Part shown: piece after piece, positions 12,901 through 27,900 of the stretch
Layout of the letters: each line of letters starts with the position of its first letter
How positions within the stretch are numbered: position 1 is the first letter of the stretch
Source of the DNA: Pirellulaceae bacterium
GTDB lineage: Bacteria; Planctomycetota; Planctomycetia; Pirellulales; Pirellulaceae
Length of the DNA stretch: 64,000 nt
NCBI GenBank assembly: GCA_029243025.1
Contig: JAQWSU010000015.1
Coordinates: forward strand, 1 to 64,000
Reading direction: 5' to 3'
Made by a program: the position numbers and the translations under genes
The notes under the pieces: model-generated
Databases searched by the model: none
What the model was told of the DNA's origin: nothing
Seen by the model: only the letters and a program-made list of their open reading frames with translations

Positions 12901-15900
12901 CACCGTCGATGGTCATTACATTGCCGACAATACTCAAGATTGAATACGACTCATTAGCCCCCGTGACATTCGCAGAATCGCCCCTGACCTGCACGCTCAT
13001 GCCGTTCTCGAAAGCGCTCCAGTCGCCATCGGCACGGGTGATCGTATTGCCCGAAAAATTGACGTTCGCCGATTCAACAACGCCTCGTGGGTTCAAGACC
13101 ACCGAAGCCAGGGAGACATAAACACCGTTTTCGGGAGCGATGCCAATCCCAGGAGCCAGCGTAACAACATTACCGGCGACATTGCTGATGGTATAAAACG
13201 GCCCCTCTTCCGTCGCATTCGCCGAGTTACCCTCGACCTGCAGAATCATGCCGTCGTCAAGTCCATTCCAGGGCAGCCCATCGATGCGAATAATCGTGCG
13301 CGTGACGGAGTTGAAGTTGACCACCGCCTCTTGTTTCTCACTTCCCAGAAAGACGACATCATCACGTTCTGCTGCCGCCAGCACGAGTCGCTCATCGTCT
13401 GTCAATACAACTGGATCGACCGTCAGGTCAATCAGCACCTGCCCCGAAGTCCGACCCACAGCGCCGGACACATTCAACGTCACGTTATCCGCCACAATAT
13501 TGGGGTCTTCGATATTGACCTGCGTGTCGGTAACCGCTTTCAGCAAACCCGCGTTGAATGTAGACAGCAATTCGTCGACCGTCCACACTCGAATACCGTC
13601 GCGTATATGGTCTTCCTCCTCCGCCGACAGCACATAGTTGAATGCCGAGTTATAGCTATTCCCCAGCGAGCCATAGACCGTGTGTAGCTCGTGATAGTTA
13701 GCTGTTTCCGAGTCCAGCAACTCGTCGATGTCGGACTGATCGTAACCCAATAGATTTCGATAGGTCTCATCCTGATGCGATTCCAGAGTAATCTCGTGCG
13801 TTGCGTCATAAGCACTTGGATCATTCTGCGTGTTCCGATAGGCCCAATAGGCCCGATACTCTTGTTCTTTCGCTTCGGCATTCAGCGCCAGCGCGTCCGT
13901 GATCTTGTCTTGGGCTCCCAATGCATTGGTGAGTCGCAAATCAGCCCAGACTCCCCCGAGCAATGTTTCGACCGTGCGATCCTCAATCACCTCGACTCGA
14001 TTGGCATCCAAAATATCACCAGCGGTTACAGTGATCTCAACATCACCGGTTGTCGAAATCAACTCGAGTCGCAGGTCGCCATCGGTCTTCTCGAGGAAGA
14101 TATCGCCAGAGGTTGCCTGGATATTCGCCTTGTCCTTCGTTTGAATTCCTGAATCCAGACTGATCGGGCGAACGCTTTCACCGATGCTTCCAATCTCCGA
14201 TGCGACATCCATGGCACCGCCGACAATTTGTCCGGCGAAGTAGTCACCCTCGTTGACACCCGGTATCGAACTGGCTTCGCTACCCGCTCGTCCGCGGCGG
14301 ATGGACTCACGTGCGTACAGCTGAAGATCATGGGATCCCCCCGCCGACACGCTTTCAATGGGGAGTTCATTGACCCCTTCGATGTAGATCGGCCCATCCA
14401 AGGTAACGGCTTTGAAACTAGATTTTGCGTTGTCGGCGATTTCAACCCTAATCGGTTCAAAGTGAGATCCGATATCTGCACTCGCGTCAATTTCGACACG
14501 TCGCCCGCCGACGACACCACCTTCACCAACCTGTTCTACGGTCGTGGCGGATTCGATGTTGGTCTCACCCGTCGTATTCTCAATCTCCCCTGCCAACAGA
14601 ATTCGACCCGCACCCGTCGATCGAATTTCCACCGTGGCTTCGTCGTAACCCAAGAAACGGATATCGATTGGCCGATCTGCTTCAATCGTATGCGTGTCTA
14701 TCGATCGTTCAAACTCTTCGATCGTACGTTTGTATTTATAAGTTGTCGTACCATACCACGTGCTCTCGCTTGGCAGGTCGACAACATAGTCAACCGGATC
14801 CTCAATGGACACGACCGTCTCATTGTGGTCGTACGGGAGTGCATTGCCGGGGTCGGTGAAATAATAAACCGATTCCTCAATCAACGTCGGTTCGACAAGA
14901 CTTTCCATTTCGGTCGATATCACGTCCTCCGGATCAGGAGCGAAGGCATCGATGCCGAGCCATTCAGAGGTTCCATAAATGATCGTCGTTCGCTCGGCCG
15001 TTTCTTCGCCAGTGGACCAGCCATAACGAAAACCATCCTCAGGATTGTAGATTTCATGATCCGCGCCTATGCGATCCGGTTGTCCGGTCTCCTCTACCAG
15101 TACGCCCGATTCGTCTTTTTGATAGATCGTGGAATAGTCATCCCCCTTGGCCAAATCTTTAATCAAGACATTCCCGTCACCTCGCCTTGAGGCATCAATG
15201 CGATTGATCAGAATATCGTAGTCCGTGTTGTTTGCGATCTCGATATTCGCGTAGGCGCCCAAGGCACGGATTTCGCCATTTCGTGTGTTCGTAATGTGGC
15301 CACCCAGGTCGATGTATCCACCCGATACACGCAATTCTTCAACAAGTATTCGATCATTGGCCACATCGTAGCGCACGGAGAAATCATCATTCGCTGTAAT
15401 CTTGCCAAATGCATTACCTGAATTCTTGATACTTTGAATTTGATCCTCGGCATCATTCCCAAGGATCAACTGATAGTCGGATGTCCCGCTCTGAAGGATA
15501 CCGTTGACATTGATATATTCAGCTTCGATCTCGATCCGGTCACCGAACAGACTAACCTCAGACGGTATTTCGGCCAGGAAGTCGGTGAAGGCTTGCGAAG
15601 TCGGATCGGCCGGTTGCGTGCCATCCCCACCCGTCAACACATTCCACTTGGCCGCAGGCTCCCCGGCCGCAGCGAAAGTCGTAAGACCGGTGATAAAGAT
15701 ACTTCCGCCGGAGAGCAAATACAGATTCTTGGCGAGGATGGGCGCTTCAATCACGACGTCCCCATCACCCGTCACGAGTGCTTCAATGTATACATCTCCT
15801 TGCAGATTCGAAATCGTCCCAAGGACCGTCACATCGGGCCACGGAGGCAATGTCGCCAAAGGCAGGCTATCGACGTCCAGATCGTTGACCACCTCGACGA

Positions 15901-18900
15901 CCGGCTCCACTGTGCTCCCGCCGGGTGTCACCGAATCGAATGACGCAACACCAGGAATCTGGATTGCTTCACCGGAGAAGTTAAATTCATTGTCAGCAGC
16001 CGCGTTGGCTGCGTTCTGATCATTGATGGCAGTATTGATGGCCGCAAGATTGCCTGCATCCGAGACTTCTTGCCCTTGAAAGAAAAGTCCGCCATTTTTC
16101 TCTGGAATGTTAATTCCCAGAATGTTCAAAAATGCCGGTGTGCTGTTAGTAATTGTCACACTCGCATCGCCTGGCGAGTCGAATGTTCCATCACCCTGTA
16201 ATTGATCGCCACGGATATCCACAACGCCAGCCTGAGCAACAACCGGATCGACATTCACAGAGAGTGCATATTGTTCGAGCGGAACGATTACCGTGCCGCC
16301 CATTCCATCGTCCAATTCTTCTGCCAGGTTCTCATCGAGCATCTCCTGTTCGAGCCGCTCGATCTCCTCGGTATAAAAATCGATGAGATCTGTATTGCCG
16401 GAGTCCGCGTATCGTTCAAGGTTCGCGACGGCGTTCTCGAGCGCCTTCCCCAGACTGGACTTCACGAGTTCAATGTCAACGGAATATGAGACATCCGAAG
16501 GGACACTATTCGAGACCGTGCCCGCCACCAGATCGTATTCGTCCAGCACCAGTGATTTGTGCCGATTTCTACCTGTACGAATTGTCCCGTCGACCCGCAC
16601 AATTCCATGAGATTCTGCTTGACCGATGCCATCAAACGTCTCCGTTCCTGCGCCAAAAATGGCATCGATACCATCGGCGACTGCGGTTGCCCAGTTGACA
16701 GCCTTGGCCCTGGCAATGGCGTCTGCGAGCCCCAATCGCTCGGCGTGTATTCGTACGTCTTGATTCGATTCGATCAGCGTATTTGCTTCGATCGTGATGG
16801 TGTTATCCTGGACAACGAAGGCTTCCGCATCGATGTCTTCGATGGGGATTACTGAACCGGCGAATGTGTCCATGCGAGTTTCGAGGTTATATTGATCTCG
16901 CACGAAGTTGGTGTCCGTACCGGTGGAGATGTGCACGTTTCCTTCCGCGACGACAGTTGAGCCCGCACGTATAATGACTTCATTATTTGGATTCAAGCTG
17001 GTTGTCGCTTCACCAATTGCCACGGTTCCCAGTCCGTAGGTTTCGGCGTTGACCTGAATAAAGATATCCCCAGTTCCGTGTGCGGAAATATCGATATCAC
17101 CAACGCTGGTCAAATCAGCATCGTCGCCAATTTCGACGCGAGCCAGATCGACCAGCGTTCTGATATCGGACTCGGCACCAGCTCCGGAGAGGGCACCACC
17201 GGTCGCCAAGGTCACCTCATCGCGGGCGAAAATATTATTCTGGGCGCGCAGTATAAAGTCGCCGGGATCGGAAGGTTGACCAACGACTTCCAGATCGGCG
17301 CGGTCGCCGATCGTCACCAGCGTGGTGAGGCTGATACGAGTCTCGCTATCCGCATCAGCACCGCTGATAAGTCCGCCTGTTGTCCCATCAATATTGCCTC
17401 CACTTAGCGATGGCTTGTCAACATTATTGGTTGCTTTCACGTTAATGTCCTGCGCATCGATGACGACATCGTCTCCGATACGAGCGTGAACCGTCGCTAT
17501 CACATCATTGTCCGCTTCGGCGCCGGAACCAGAAAGAAGGCCATACGCATCACTGCTAACCCGCGTGTTCGTGATTGCCGTGTGATCCGCTGAGACGGTG
17601 AGGCTGCCGGTCCCGCTTTGTGTCAGATCGATGTTTCTTGCGGCACTTGAATTACCGATTTCCGCAAGGGTACTACTCGTGTTTCGGGTGCTGGGAACAG
17701 TTCCAGCGCCGGCCAACCCACCGGCAGCGAAGGCCGACGTTTCAGCAAATGTGTCGTCGACTCCGGTGGCCGTGACCTCCAGACTTTCCCCCGTCAATTT
17801 GACGCCCGTGCCAAGGACGGCTTCTGTACTCGTGTCCGCAATCGCCTCGGCGATAGCGACCCCCACCGTGATCAGAGCAATACCTGTGCTCTTCGCCTCG
17901 GCCGTCACGTCATTCTCGTTGACGGCATTAACGCTTGACTCCCCTTCGATATCAAGCGTGGAATCATTTCCAATGCAGGCTTGGACTTCGTGCGTTGATT
18001 CTGCCGTCGGTGTTGCCACATCGACCGTGATGCCGAGCAAGCTCGACAGATTTGTCCGGGCCACGGCCGTGCTGTCGCCAACCGCTGATATGTCCAAATC
18101 GGAAGCTTCGATCGCCGCCTGTTGACCCACGCACGCTCGTGTGACACCGCCAACATGAGCATCGGGAGAAACGACATTAACGACGATGCCACCGAGATCG
18201 GATGCCGCCTCGCCAATACGTGCCTCGTTTGTCGATTGAGCGTCAAGCGATAGCGGGCCATTCGTGATGGTCAGATCAGCCTGATCACCAACCAAAGCCT
18301 CGGTCACATGACTCGTTTCGGTGTCTCGATTCGTTACATCGACAGTAATCCCGCTACGTTCGATCGAGATAGATTGAGAGATCGCCGAATTGTCGGCCGT
18401 CGCGACGACGTCGATACCGCCTGCATTGATTTCAAAGTCACCACCCAGATGTGCACCCGTCGAACCACCGACCGTGACTTCAGGGCTGAGTACTGACACG
18501 GAGATGCCACTGAGTTCGACCTCGACATCACGCACCAGCGCCGTATTTGTCGACATTGCATTCATGCTTATCCCACCACTATCGACAGTGATTGTCCCTT
18601 CCAGGCCGCCCGTAGGCGCGTCCCCCGGCGCTGGACCGATGACGGTGGACGTCTGGTGAGCTGTCTGAGCGATCGGACTTGTGACCTCCACGAGGATCCC
18701 CCCCAGACCTGCGAAGGCTGCATCGGCGGTTGCCTGGCTATTCGCCACGGCGTTCAATTCCAACGTGTTGGCCGTGAGCGTGACGCCTTCCCCGATAAAC
18801 GCCTCGGTCGAACCGCCGGCTACGGCTTCCGCCTCGACGAGATTCACGTTGACGGCACTCAAATCGAGGGGGGTAAATTCTCCCGTACTGGCATTGTTGA

Positions 18901-21900
18901 TCGAGTTTGCATTGAGAGTCAGGGAGCCGCTGATGTTCAGATCAGCCTCTGCGCCAACGAGGGCAGCCGTACGATGCGTCGTTTCCGAGGCACGAGATGA
19001 AAGCTCAACGTCGATCGCATTTAGTTCGATCGAGAGAGCATCTGACGTGGCGGTGTTGTTACTGGTGGCCGCCGCCTCAACCGCCGACGCAGTGATGGCA
19101 AATGCGCCTCCGAGATGGACAAGCGTCGACCCATCGGCTTTTGCTATTGGGTCCACGATCTCCACGGTCACTCCGGTTACATCGATGTCAACCTGGTTGA
19201 CCTTCGCATCATTATCAGAAATGGCTTCTAAAACGATACCGCCGATGTCGACCGTCAGGTTTCCAAACGCACCGGATGGCTCATCTCCGATCCCAGGTCC
19301 CAGCCGTGCAACAACATTGTGATCCGTCGTCGCATTGACTTCGGCCATCTGTACGTTGACTCCGGCGACCCCGACGAATGCAGAACCGGCGGTAGCGTCG
19401 TTATCAGCGTTCGCGGTAGAAGTTAGTGAATTGACGTCGAGTGAAGCCCCTTCATCGATATAGATCTTGGTTGCTCCTCCCACGAGGGCATCGCTGCCGC
19501 TATCACTAACGTTAACAACGATCGCGCCGCCGCCCGTGGTGTGGGACGTCGCGTTGTTATTGGACGTGGCAGTGAGACTGAATTCACCGGTTGTTGTCAC
19601 ATCAGCGCCGGCACCCAAGAAGGCCTCGGTGGTTCCATGGATCGTCGCCTCGGAGACTGTATCGAAGGGTGGCGCAACGGGTATCGGCAGGTCGTCGGGG
19701 AGCCCATCCGCGATCATGGAAAGCAGGACACCATCGAGGCTCAAAATGGCAACCTTGAGGACCGTCGTGGTGGCATCGGCGGTCTTATTCGCGGTGGCCG
19801 ACACGGTCGCGCTCGGTGCGTTCAGCTCACCCGACACATGGGCGCGTGCGTTGGAGTCTGATGTGGCGGACGTCGCCAACGCTCCGATCTCGAAGATGGA
19901 GAAATTGACATCAAAGATCTCCGGGCTGGCATTGTCCGTTGAGTTTGCTAGTACATTGACGGTGCCGCCGGGATTAATATTGATGTCTGCATCAGCTCCG
20001 ACCACCGCCTCCGTATCACCCGACATCTTTGCTGCTTCGAAGCCCACTTCACCTGTAAATAGCGCGAACTGATTGTACGAGACATTCGGAACGGGTGTAC
20101 GATTCGCGTCGGCCAAGACTTCGAGCGTGTTGGCCGTAATATTACCGGTTGCTTCGGCGTGGGAGCTATGCCCGGCAACCGATTCCGCAATCATGAGGCC
20201 CGCCGCCGCCAATATCGCACCTGCCGAGCCCATTGATAATGTTGTCGGCGAGGCTGTGGCGGTGGACTGGATGGAGATTTCATCGGCGGTTACCGTGGCA
20301 CCATCTTGAATTGCACCGCGTGCTCCACCCCCGGTTTCAGCGATCGTCACCGCCCCACTGGCAGCGGCCAACGCACTGGCCGAAAACGCAACGGCCGACG
20401 CGCGAACGATCGGCGTAGAGCTGCCATCAAGGTCGACCAGACCCCCTGTCACAACACTCGTTCCTGAACCCTCGATGATTCCTTGAACGTCGTTGGTGAC
20501 GACACTGGATGCGTAAGATAGCCCCGCGCCGGCAATTAACCCTAAAGCCATTCCACCTGAATCCGCATCGACATTCGAATCATCCTGGGCCTGGATCAGT
20601 ACGTTGCCGGCTGAATTGACGGTTGCGTTGTCGTTGATGAACGCGAGAATTGTGTTTCCGACTTCGTTGATCGTGGCGGTGCCGACGGCACCTGCGGCCA
20701 ATCCCCCGCTAAACCCCAAGGCAGCCGCGTCAACGTTGGGGGTCGAGTTCGCCGAAATATCAATCGGGCCGACTGTGGTGGTCACAGCCGCGCCACCGAT
20801 GCCCGCTTGAACGGAATTGGCCAGTTTATTGGAGGCAATCGAACCCCCCACTCCGATCAACACAGCCAATGCATCCCCACCCGAAACTGCGTTGAAGGAG
20901 GAATCGTCGAGGGCATGAATCGTAACGTTCTCTGCTTGGATGTTTCCGCCTGAACGGAAGCTGGCGTCAGTGACGTTGCTGGCTTCGTTATTCGTCACCG
21001 ATAAAAAGCCACTAGCAACCACTGCCATCCCAGCGGCGATCGCCACCGCATCAATATCGTATTGGGAGATCGCTGATAGATCGATTTGGCCATTGTTAGT
21101 CGAAACATCTGCGTTGTCACTAAAGGCTTCGACCGTGTTACTCATGATGTTGGTGGCCAATGAGCCAGCAACACCAATCAGACCTGCCTTCGCGAGTCCC
21201 CCCGAGTTGGTCATCGCTCGCGTGTCGTCGAACGCATGGAGCAGAACATCGGTCGCCGAGTCAATCGTCGCATCGCTTCGGATGGACGCATCGGTACGGT
21301 TCGATAGCTGATTGATCGTGAGCGAACCGACACCGGCGACGATTCCCGCCGTCGACAGTCCCAGGGCGTCGGTTTGGACGTCATAGCTTGATGTGGCCGA
21401 GATATCGACGTTGCCAACATCCGTTGTCACGTTTGCGCCGCCCACCGAAGCCTCGACCGTGTTATTCATCATGTTCGCAGCCACAGAAATACCCGCGGCT
21501 CCCAAGATGCTTGAAGCGAGAGCACCAGCATCAACATCGAGTATGGAATCGTCGGTGGCGGTGACGGTCAACTGATCGACGGCGATCGTTCCGCCGCCGG
21601 TGATGGCCGCCTGGGTTGTATTCCTGATCAGATTCGCTTCAAGTGATCCTCCGACTTCGATCAGCCCCGCCGCCGCAATTCCCAACGCTTCCGGCGCATA
21701 GGGCGAACCCGATTCGGCCTCAATATTTAGGTTGCCAGTGTTCACAGTCACCGAACCACCGTCGACCCGAGCACTGGTCTTGCTGTTGGTGAAATTAAAG
21801 GCAGCGCCAACGGATGCGGCGAAGAGCAGGCTGAGGGAACCGCCGACGGCGCGATTATCGAAATCGTGATCGGTCTTGGCTCGGACCTCGACACCGGACG

Positions 21901-24900
21901 GCGCGGTGACCGCGGCTCCGTCGCCGATGACAGCTTCGGTTAAATCACCTTCCAAGCTGGCGGTTCCCGCTGCGGCTGCTCCCGCCGATGCCAGTAAACT
22001 GAATGCTGCCTGACCCGCACGCGTGACAGAATGAATACGACCTGCGTTGACCAGGTTAGTACCCTGACGCCGCAAATTGGCCAACAAGTCTACCGTGGTA
22101 TCCGATATGACCGTTGCTCCATCACTGATTCTGGCAGCCGTATGGTTCTTCATGGCATTCACTGCCACAGAGCCCGCGACGTTTCCACCTAACGTGTCAG
22201 CAAGCGTCGCGGCGTCGGCGGAAAATTCATAAGGCAGATCACCTTCCCCAATCGCTTCCACGGATACAAAATTGGCGTCGACCGTTGCATCACTTCCGAT
22301 TTCAGCAACATGGGAACCCTCGGAGTAGTTACCCGCAGCGGCTACACCTGCAGCAAGCACACCCCCATTGATCGACATCGCATCGGCTTCCGCGTTGGAA
22401 TCGAAATCCATCGAGGCGGTCACGTCGATATCCCCCATGGCAACGATCGATGCCTCATCGCCAATCGAGGCATGACTCACCGGCCTGCCTGCTCCAACAG
22501 CAATCGCCGCAGCAGCACCGATACGGATATTTGGCAGATTGACTGGATCAATCGAATTGATCACCACTCGTTCAAACCGATGCTCAGTTCCGGTCGCCGC
22601 TGTCGCATCAAGGTTAATGATGCCGTCCTCAGTGTCTTGAGTATTCAACAACGCGACCTGCGAGGAATCTTCCTCATCGACCTGAATGTAATAGACCGTG
22701 TCGTCGACGAGTCCGCCGATGTTGTCCCCACCACCGTTTCGATAGACGAATGCATCCCCGGTGCTGAGCCCCTGGAAGTCTGAGAAATCAATCGTATCCG
22801 TAGCACTGTCAACCGCGTCGTCCGGGTCAAACAGATGCGACGGCTCAAGCACATGGGGGATTTCCGCCTCTCCCGTTTGCGCGAGATTGATGCGGTTGGT
22901 TTCATCTTCGCCGTTAGCATCCGCCAGCGTCAGATACAAGGTGATCGAGTCCTTATCGTCATCATCGTTCGTCGCCACTCGAACGAAGTAGCGGTCACCA
23001 TCCACCAACGCACCCACGGTTTCGTCATCTCCGCGGCTTCGATAAATCACCGTGTCCCCTGTCGCCAGCGAATGCCCGTTGAGACTTAAACTGTTGCTAT
23101 CTCCATCGACATCATCAACAGGGTCAAACGAAACACGCTGCGATACGTAAGCATCGATTGTTTTCACGATTTGATGCTGATTGCCCGTCGTGCTGGTCAA
23201 ATCCAAATCGATGGCGTTTTCGGCTGCCATTGCGTCTTGGCGAGACTGGAACAATTGAACGGTAATCGCGGCCGGAAAAGTGTCGTCGATATTGACGTAG
23301 AAAAGACCTCCATCTTCCAGGCCGCCGACGCTATCATCACCCCCATTGAAGTATTTGACGGCATCCCCATCCGACAGACCCACGAAATTGCCGACGTTGA
23401 TCGTATCCGTATTCGCATCAACAGCGGTGGCGGGATCAAAGGTATTTCCCGCGACCAGCGAATGAAGATCCTCCGGTTCGTCGATACCCGCAAGATTAAT
23501 CGCATTGATACCGACGACCGCCGCGGCTGGACTGGAATGCAACTGGATCAGAGTTCGGTCGTGGGGATCGACGCTGATAAAATAAGTCGTCCCATCGACG
23601 AGTCCACCGATGTCTTCATCGTCCTGATTGTTGTGATAGGCAACGGCATCGCCTGTATCGAATTCGTGAGGTGTGTTGATGCGGATGGTATTCGCATCTT
23701 CATCAATATCCAATTTGGTATCGATGCTTATCCGCAGCAGGGGATGGGCATCGAAGACGGGGAACAGCAGCTGTTTCAAACCGGTGATTTCCGCGAGACG
23801 TTCGAGTTGTCGCTGCGTCTCCTCATCGACTGAAATACCGCTCTCAAGCGTTCCCGATTGACTGGCAAAGGCATCGGTTTGCGCTACCGAGTCGGTATTC
23901 GCCAGTACGATGACGTTACCATCCAGTGCTAAATTAGCCCCGGCATTTGCTTGAGCTCCTCCCAAAGGCCCCCCGGCTGCGATCGCCGCTCCAAGCCCCA
24001 CTTGGGCTCCAGCCACCAAAGCATCGGCCGTGGTATTTGTACTAGCAGTATGATTGGCGGTGACCGTGAGATCTCCGGTGATCTCACTTTGCAGTGATCC
24101 GGGAGCCACGCGCGCGATCGTGTTGTTCGAGGCAGCTGTCAGCGCGATAGCCGCTGGTAGACTTCCACTGTTACTGGCTCCGGCCTGAGATAAGGTCGTG
24201 GTAGTGTAGGACCCCGAAGCCGTGACATCGATATTGGTCGCCCCACTCATGAACGCGTCGCCAATTTCAGCGATGGCCGAGTGGTTAATCGCATTGAGCG
24301 CGACCGACGGACCAATGCCCAAGGTACCCACCGTAGGGATCGCCGTCGCCGTCGCATTGTATTCACCTACATAGGTGGAAATGATGGTAATGTCATTGGA
24401 TGGGGAAAGCATCAGGTTGGCGTTATCGGAGATCGACGCTTTGTGCTGTCCTCCACCGGTAGGCTCCAAAATCGAGAGCGGATCACCCACGAGTTCAATC
24501 GGATCTCCCGACAGATTAAGTGCAAAGGCCCCTGCAACGCCTACATCCTGACCACCGGCGCCCGAGATAGCATTTGCGTTGAATTGATTCACGCCGTCGC
24601 CACTGGAGACCGTTTCTAGTGTGATCGCGGGTGCATCAACCTCACCACCGATTGCACTCTGAATCAACTGCCCGTCAACGTTAATGGCAACTGCCACGCC
24701 GACACCCGCAGTTGCATCGACCGAATTCGCGTCAGCCGACGCATCCACATCCATATCCGCCGTGGCAGCGACAACGGGAATTTGACTGGTAGAAATGACG
24801 CTATCATCGCTGAGAGCGGCAACTGATGATCCAAAATCCAGATTCACGGCGGCAGCGGCCGCCGCACCGAGCGAACCATCGGCAGTTTCTGCCCTTGCTC

Positions 24901-27900
24901 GCTGCAAAACACGAATCACATCCTCCGGAATCTCAGGCAGACCCGCCAGGGCAAGTAAACCTTCGAGTTGTTCTTCGATCTGTTCACTGACCGGATCGGC
25001 TTCGCTACCCTCACCTGGAGCACCACTTTGTCCCGAATTGGCATTCGCATCCAACATCGTGTCACTGTCCGCCGTTACGGTGACGGTGCCGGTCAACACG
25101 TCGATGGTCATGCCACTTGACGCGTGAGCACCGCCGTCGACATACCCCAACGCCATCGCGGCACCGAGACTCGTCGTGACGACTCCACTATCCGTGTCAG
25201 CGATATGCGTCGTATTGGCGTCATGGTCGGCATCGACTAACAGATTTCCATTGATGCTGGATGAGGCTGAGGTGTCGCCCGTCTGCGCAATTGTCTGGAA
25301 GTCGTTGTAGTTGAGCGCGACCGCCGCCGGCAGGTTAATGGCATTATTGGCCCCAGCCGTGGCATCCGCGTTTGCGTTATATTCACCGATTGCCAGGACC
25401 TGGATATCCGAGCGATCGGGCCCGAGGGTCTCGATACCGGTGATGACTGCGTCTTGAATCTCGGCCTTGACGACCTGGGTCATCGCGTTGGCAGAAATCG
25501 AAGGACCGACCCCAACGTCCGCGGTTTCTTGGGGCGTCGCGCGGGTCGTTGCGGAATAGTCCCCTTCAAAATCGGATCTCACGATAAGATCGCCACCATC
25601 GATCAGCGTGATGTCAGCTTCCCCTTGGATCACCGCCAGGTGGGTTCCCCCGGTGGGTTCGGGAATCGACGGAAAGGCCGGCAGATTGAACTGCTCCGAA
25701 AAGTCGTCGGGTAAGAAATCCGCTGCGCCTAAATCCTCCAAAAGACCTTCTAAATCGGGCTGCGGTATATCAATCGGGAGCACGGGCAATAGCTCTGCAC
25801 CAACGTTCACCGCAACCGCCCCAGCCACTCCGAGATCAGAATCATCTCCGCCCCCCGAAATTGCCTCGGCGTTCAAGGTCGTCACACCATCACCACCTAG
25901 CACGGCTTGGACCGAGATCGAAGGAGCCTCGACCGCGCCACCGATGTACGCCTGATTAGTCGCACTCGAAAAATTGGCAGCCGCTCCAATTCCTACTGAC
26001 ACCGCTGAATCAACCGTAGCCGCATTGGCGAGCGCATCGGCATCGTTTTCCATGCTCGCCGTAACCGACACGGCGCCGCCAGATTCCAGCTCTGCCCCCG
26101 CCTCAATGCCGGAGGTGGCCGTGTTTAGATCCAAATTCACAGCGACACCTGCGGCGGCACCTACCGAGCCATCGGCGTTCCCGAGTCGACCGGTATTGAT
26201 TAGATCACTTAAAGTAGCAGGAAGCCCACGCTGCAAACCATGTATCGTGTCCGCGTCGGTTGTCGGCTCCAAATCGATCGGCATCGCACCAACTTCCGCT
26301 TCGTCGCGTTCAGCATGCAACCGGAACGAGTCTGGGGTTACAACTTCAACGAAGAAGTCAATGGGTAGGATCCCAGCCGCGCTGTCCGTGAGATCACCAA
26401 TCGTTTCGGCATCACCTTCGCTGCTATAAAACACCTGATCGCCCGTGGCGAACCCGTGCCCTGGGAGCGTTAACAAATCATTAATTCCGTCGACATCGGC
26501 AATCGGATCAACATCGATCTTAGGCATGACCATCAGCAACATGAAGGAGATCACGAGATCGGCGGCCAGCGTTTCGAAGTTCGGATCATCAGCAGGTACC
26601 CCTGATGTGGAGGCAACAGCGTCCGCATTCATGCTGGAGTCGGTTTCGGCAGTCACAGTAACGGCGCCCCCAACGTCCATGCTATTTCCGATGGAAGCTT
26701 CGGCTCCGCCTTGCATGACTCCAATTGCAACAGCGGCTCCCACCGTAATATTGCCCCCGTTGCTATTGGCAGCTGCTTGATGGGTGGCCACCGCCGTATG
26801 CGCCGCGGATACTTCAAGATTGCCGGTGATGATCGATGGATTCGCAGTTTCACTCAAATTAGCGCGGGTTCGATTATCGGTAAGCATTGCCGCGACGGCG
26901 GCACCGATGGCTGTTCCTGCCGTCAGGCCGGCTTCGGAATCTGCATTTGTTTCGTAATCACCGGCGGCGAGGACTGAAACATTGTGGGCGCCCAAAATGT
27001 CAACGTCTTGAATGTCTGCCACGGTTTGAAACGTGCCGGAGTTTATTTCGACGGAGGCACCGACACCCACGGTCGCCCCTACATCGATGAGTGGGGCAGC
27101 ATCGGTGGAATTGATCATTTCCATGTCAGATTGCACCGTAAGGTTGCCATTATTGGTGAGCACAAGATTTGCACCATCGCTGAGAACCGCATTGGACGTT
27201 CCTTGTGCCAGGGTCGCCGAAACCGCTCCAGAAATTGCCGCAATTTGGATTCCCGCTCCCGAGATCGTCTCTGCTGAGAGTGAATGCACACCGTCGCCTG
27301 AGGCCCCGGTACGAACTTCGATATTGTCCGCGGTTGCGGTTCCGGCGATCGATGCGACGTTGCTGGCGTTCTGTGCGTTTAAGGCGATGGCTGCCGCGAT
27401 ACCGACCAAGCTTGACACGGCACTTGCGCTGCCGAGCGCGATTGAATCCACGTCGCTAGTCGCAACAACATCAATCGGATTATTGGTCGCTGTCACGATG
27501 CCTGTGTCGGCAATCGCCGCACTCGAAGCGGCGTTGGCCAGGTTGATCCCCACCGCAGCCGCTCTGCCCTGAGTTAGATTTGCGAGGAGATCGACCCCGG
27601 TTAATGGACCCCCATCTGGATCCATGGTGGGCGGCGTCGGAGCGGACCCAAAACTCAGGTTAGCGCGGTCCGACAAAAACGCAAGTTCATCTTCGACCAT
27701 TTCACTGACGGATGTCACGTCCGGATCAGCTCCCTGCACCCCGGCAATCCCATCCACCTGATTTTCGACATCGGCATCTGAGGTGATTTCAATCGCTCCC
27801 GAGGCTGTCACCTCACCAGCCACATTGGTCAAAGCGATATCATTTGCCAAGTTCACCGCAATCGGTATCGCAGTCGCCTCAGAAGGATCTAAAGCGGCAA

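Noticed and set aside
14228-15190. 320-codon plus-strand frame
   Set aside because: Antisense to the giant gene, with no recognisable domain and no ribosome-binding site.
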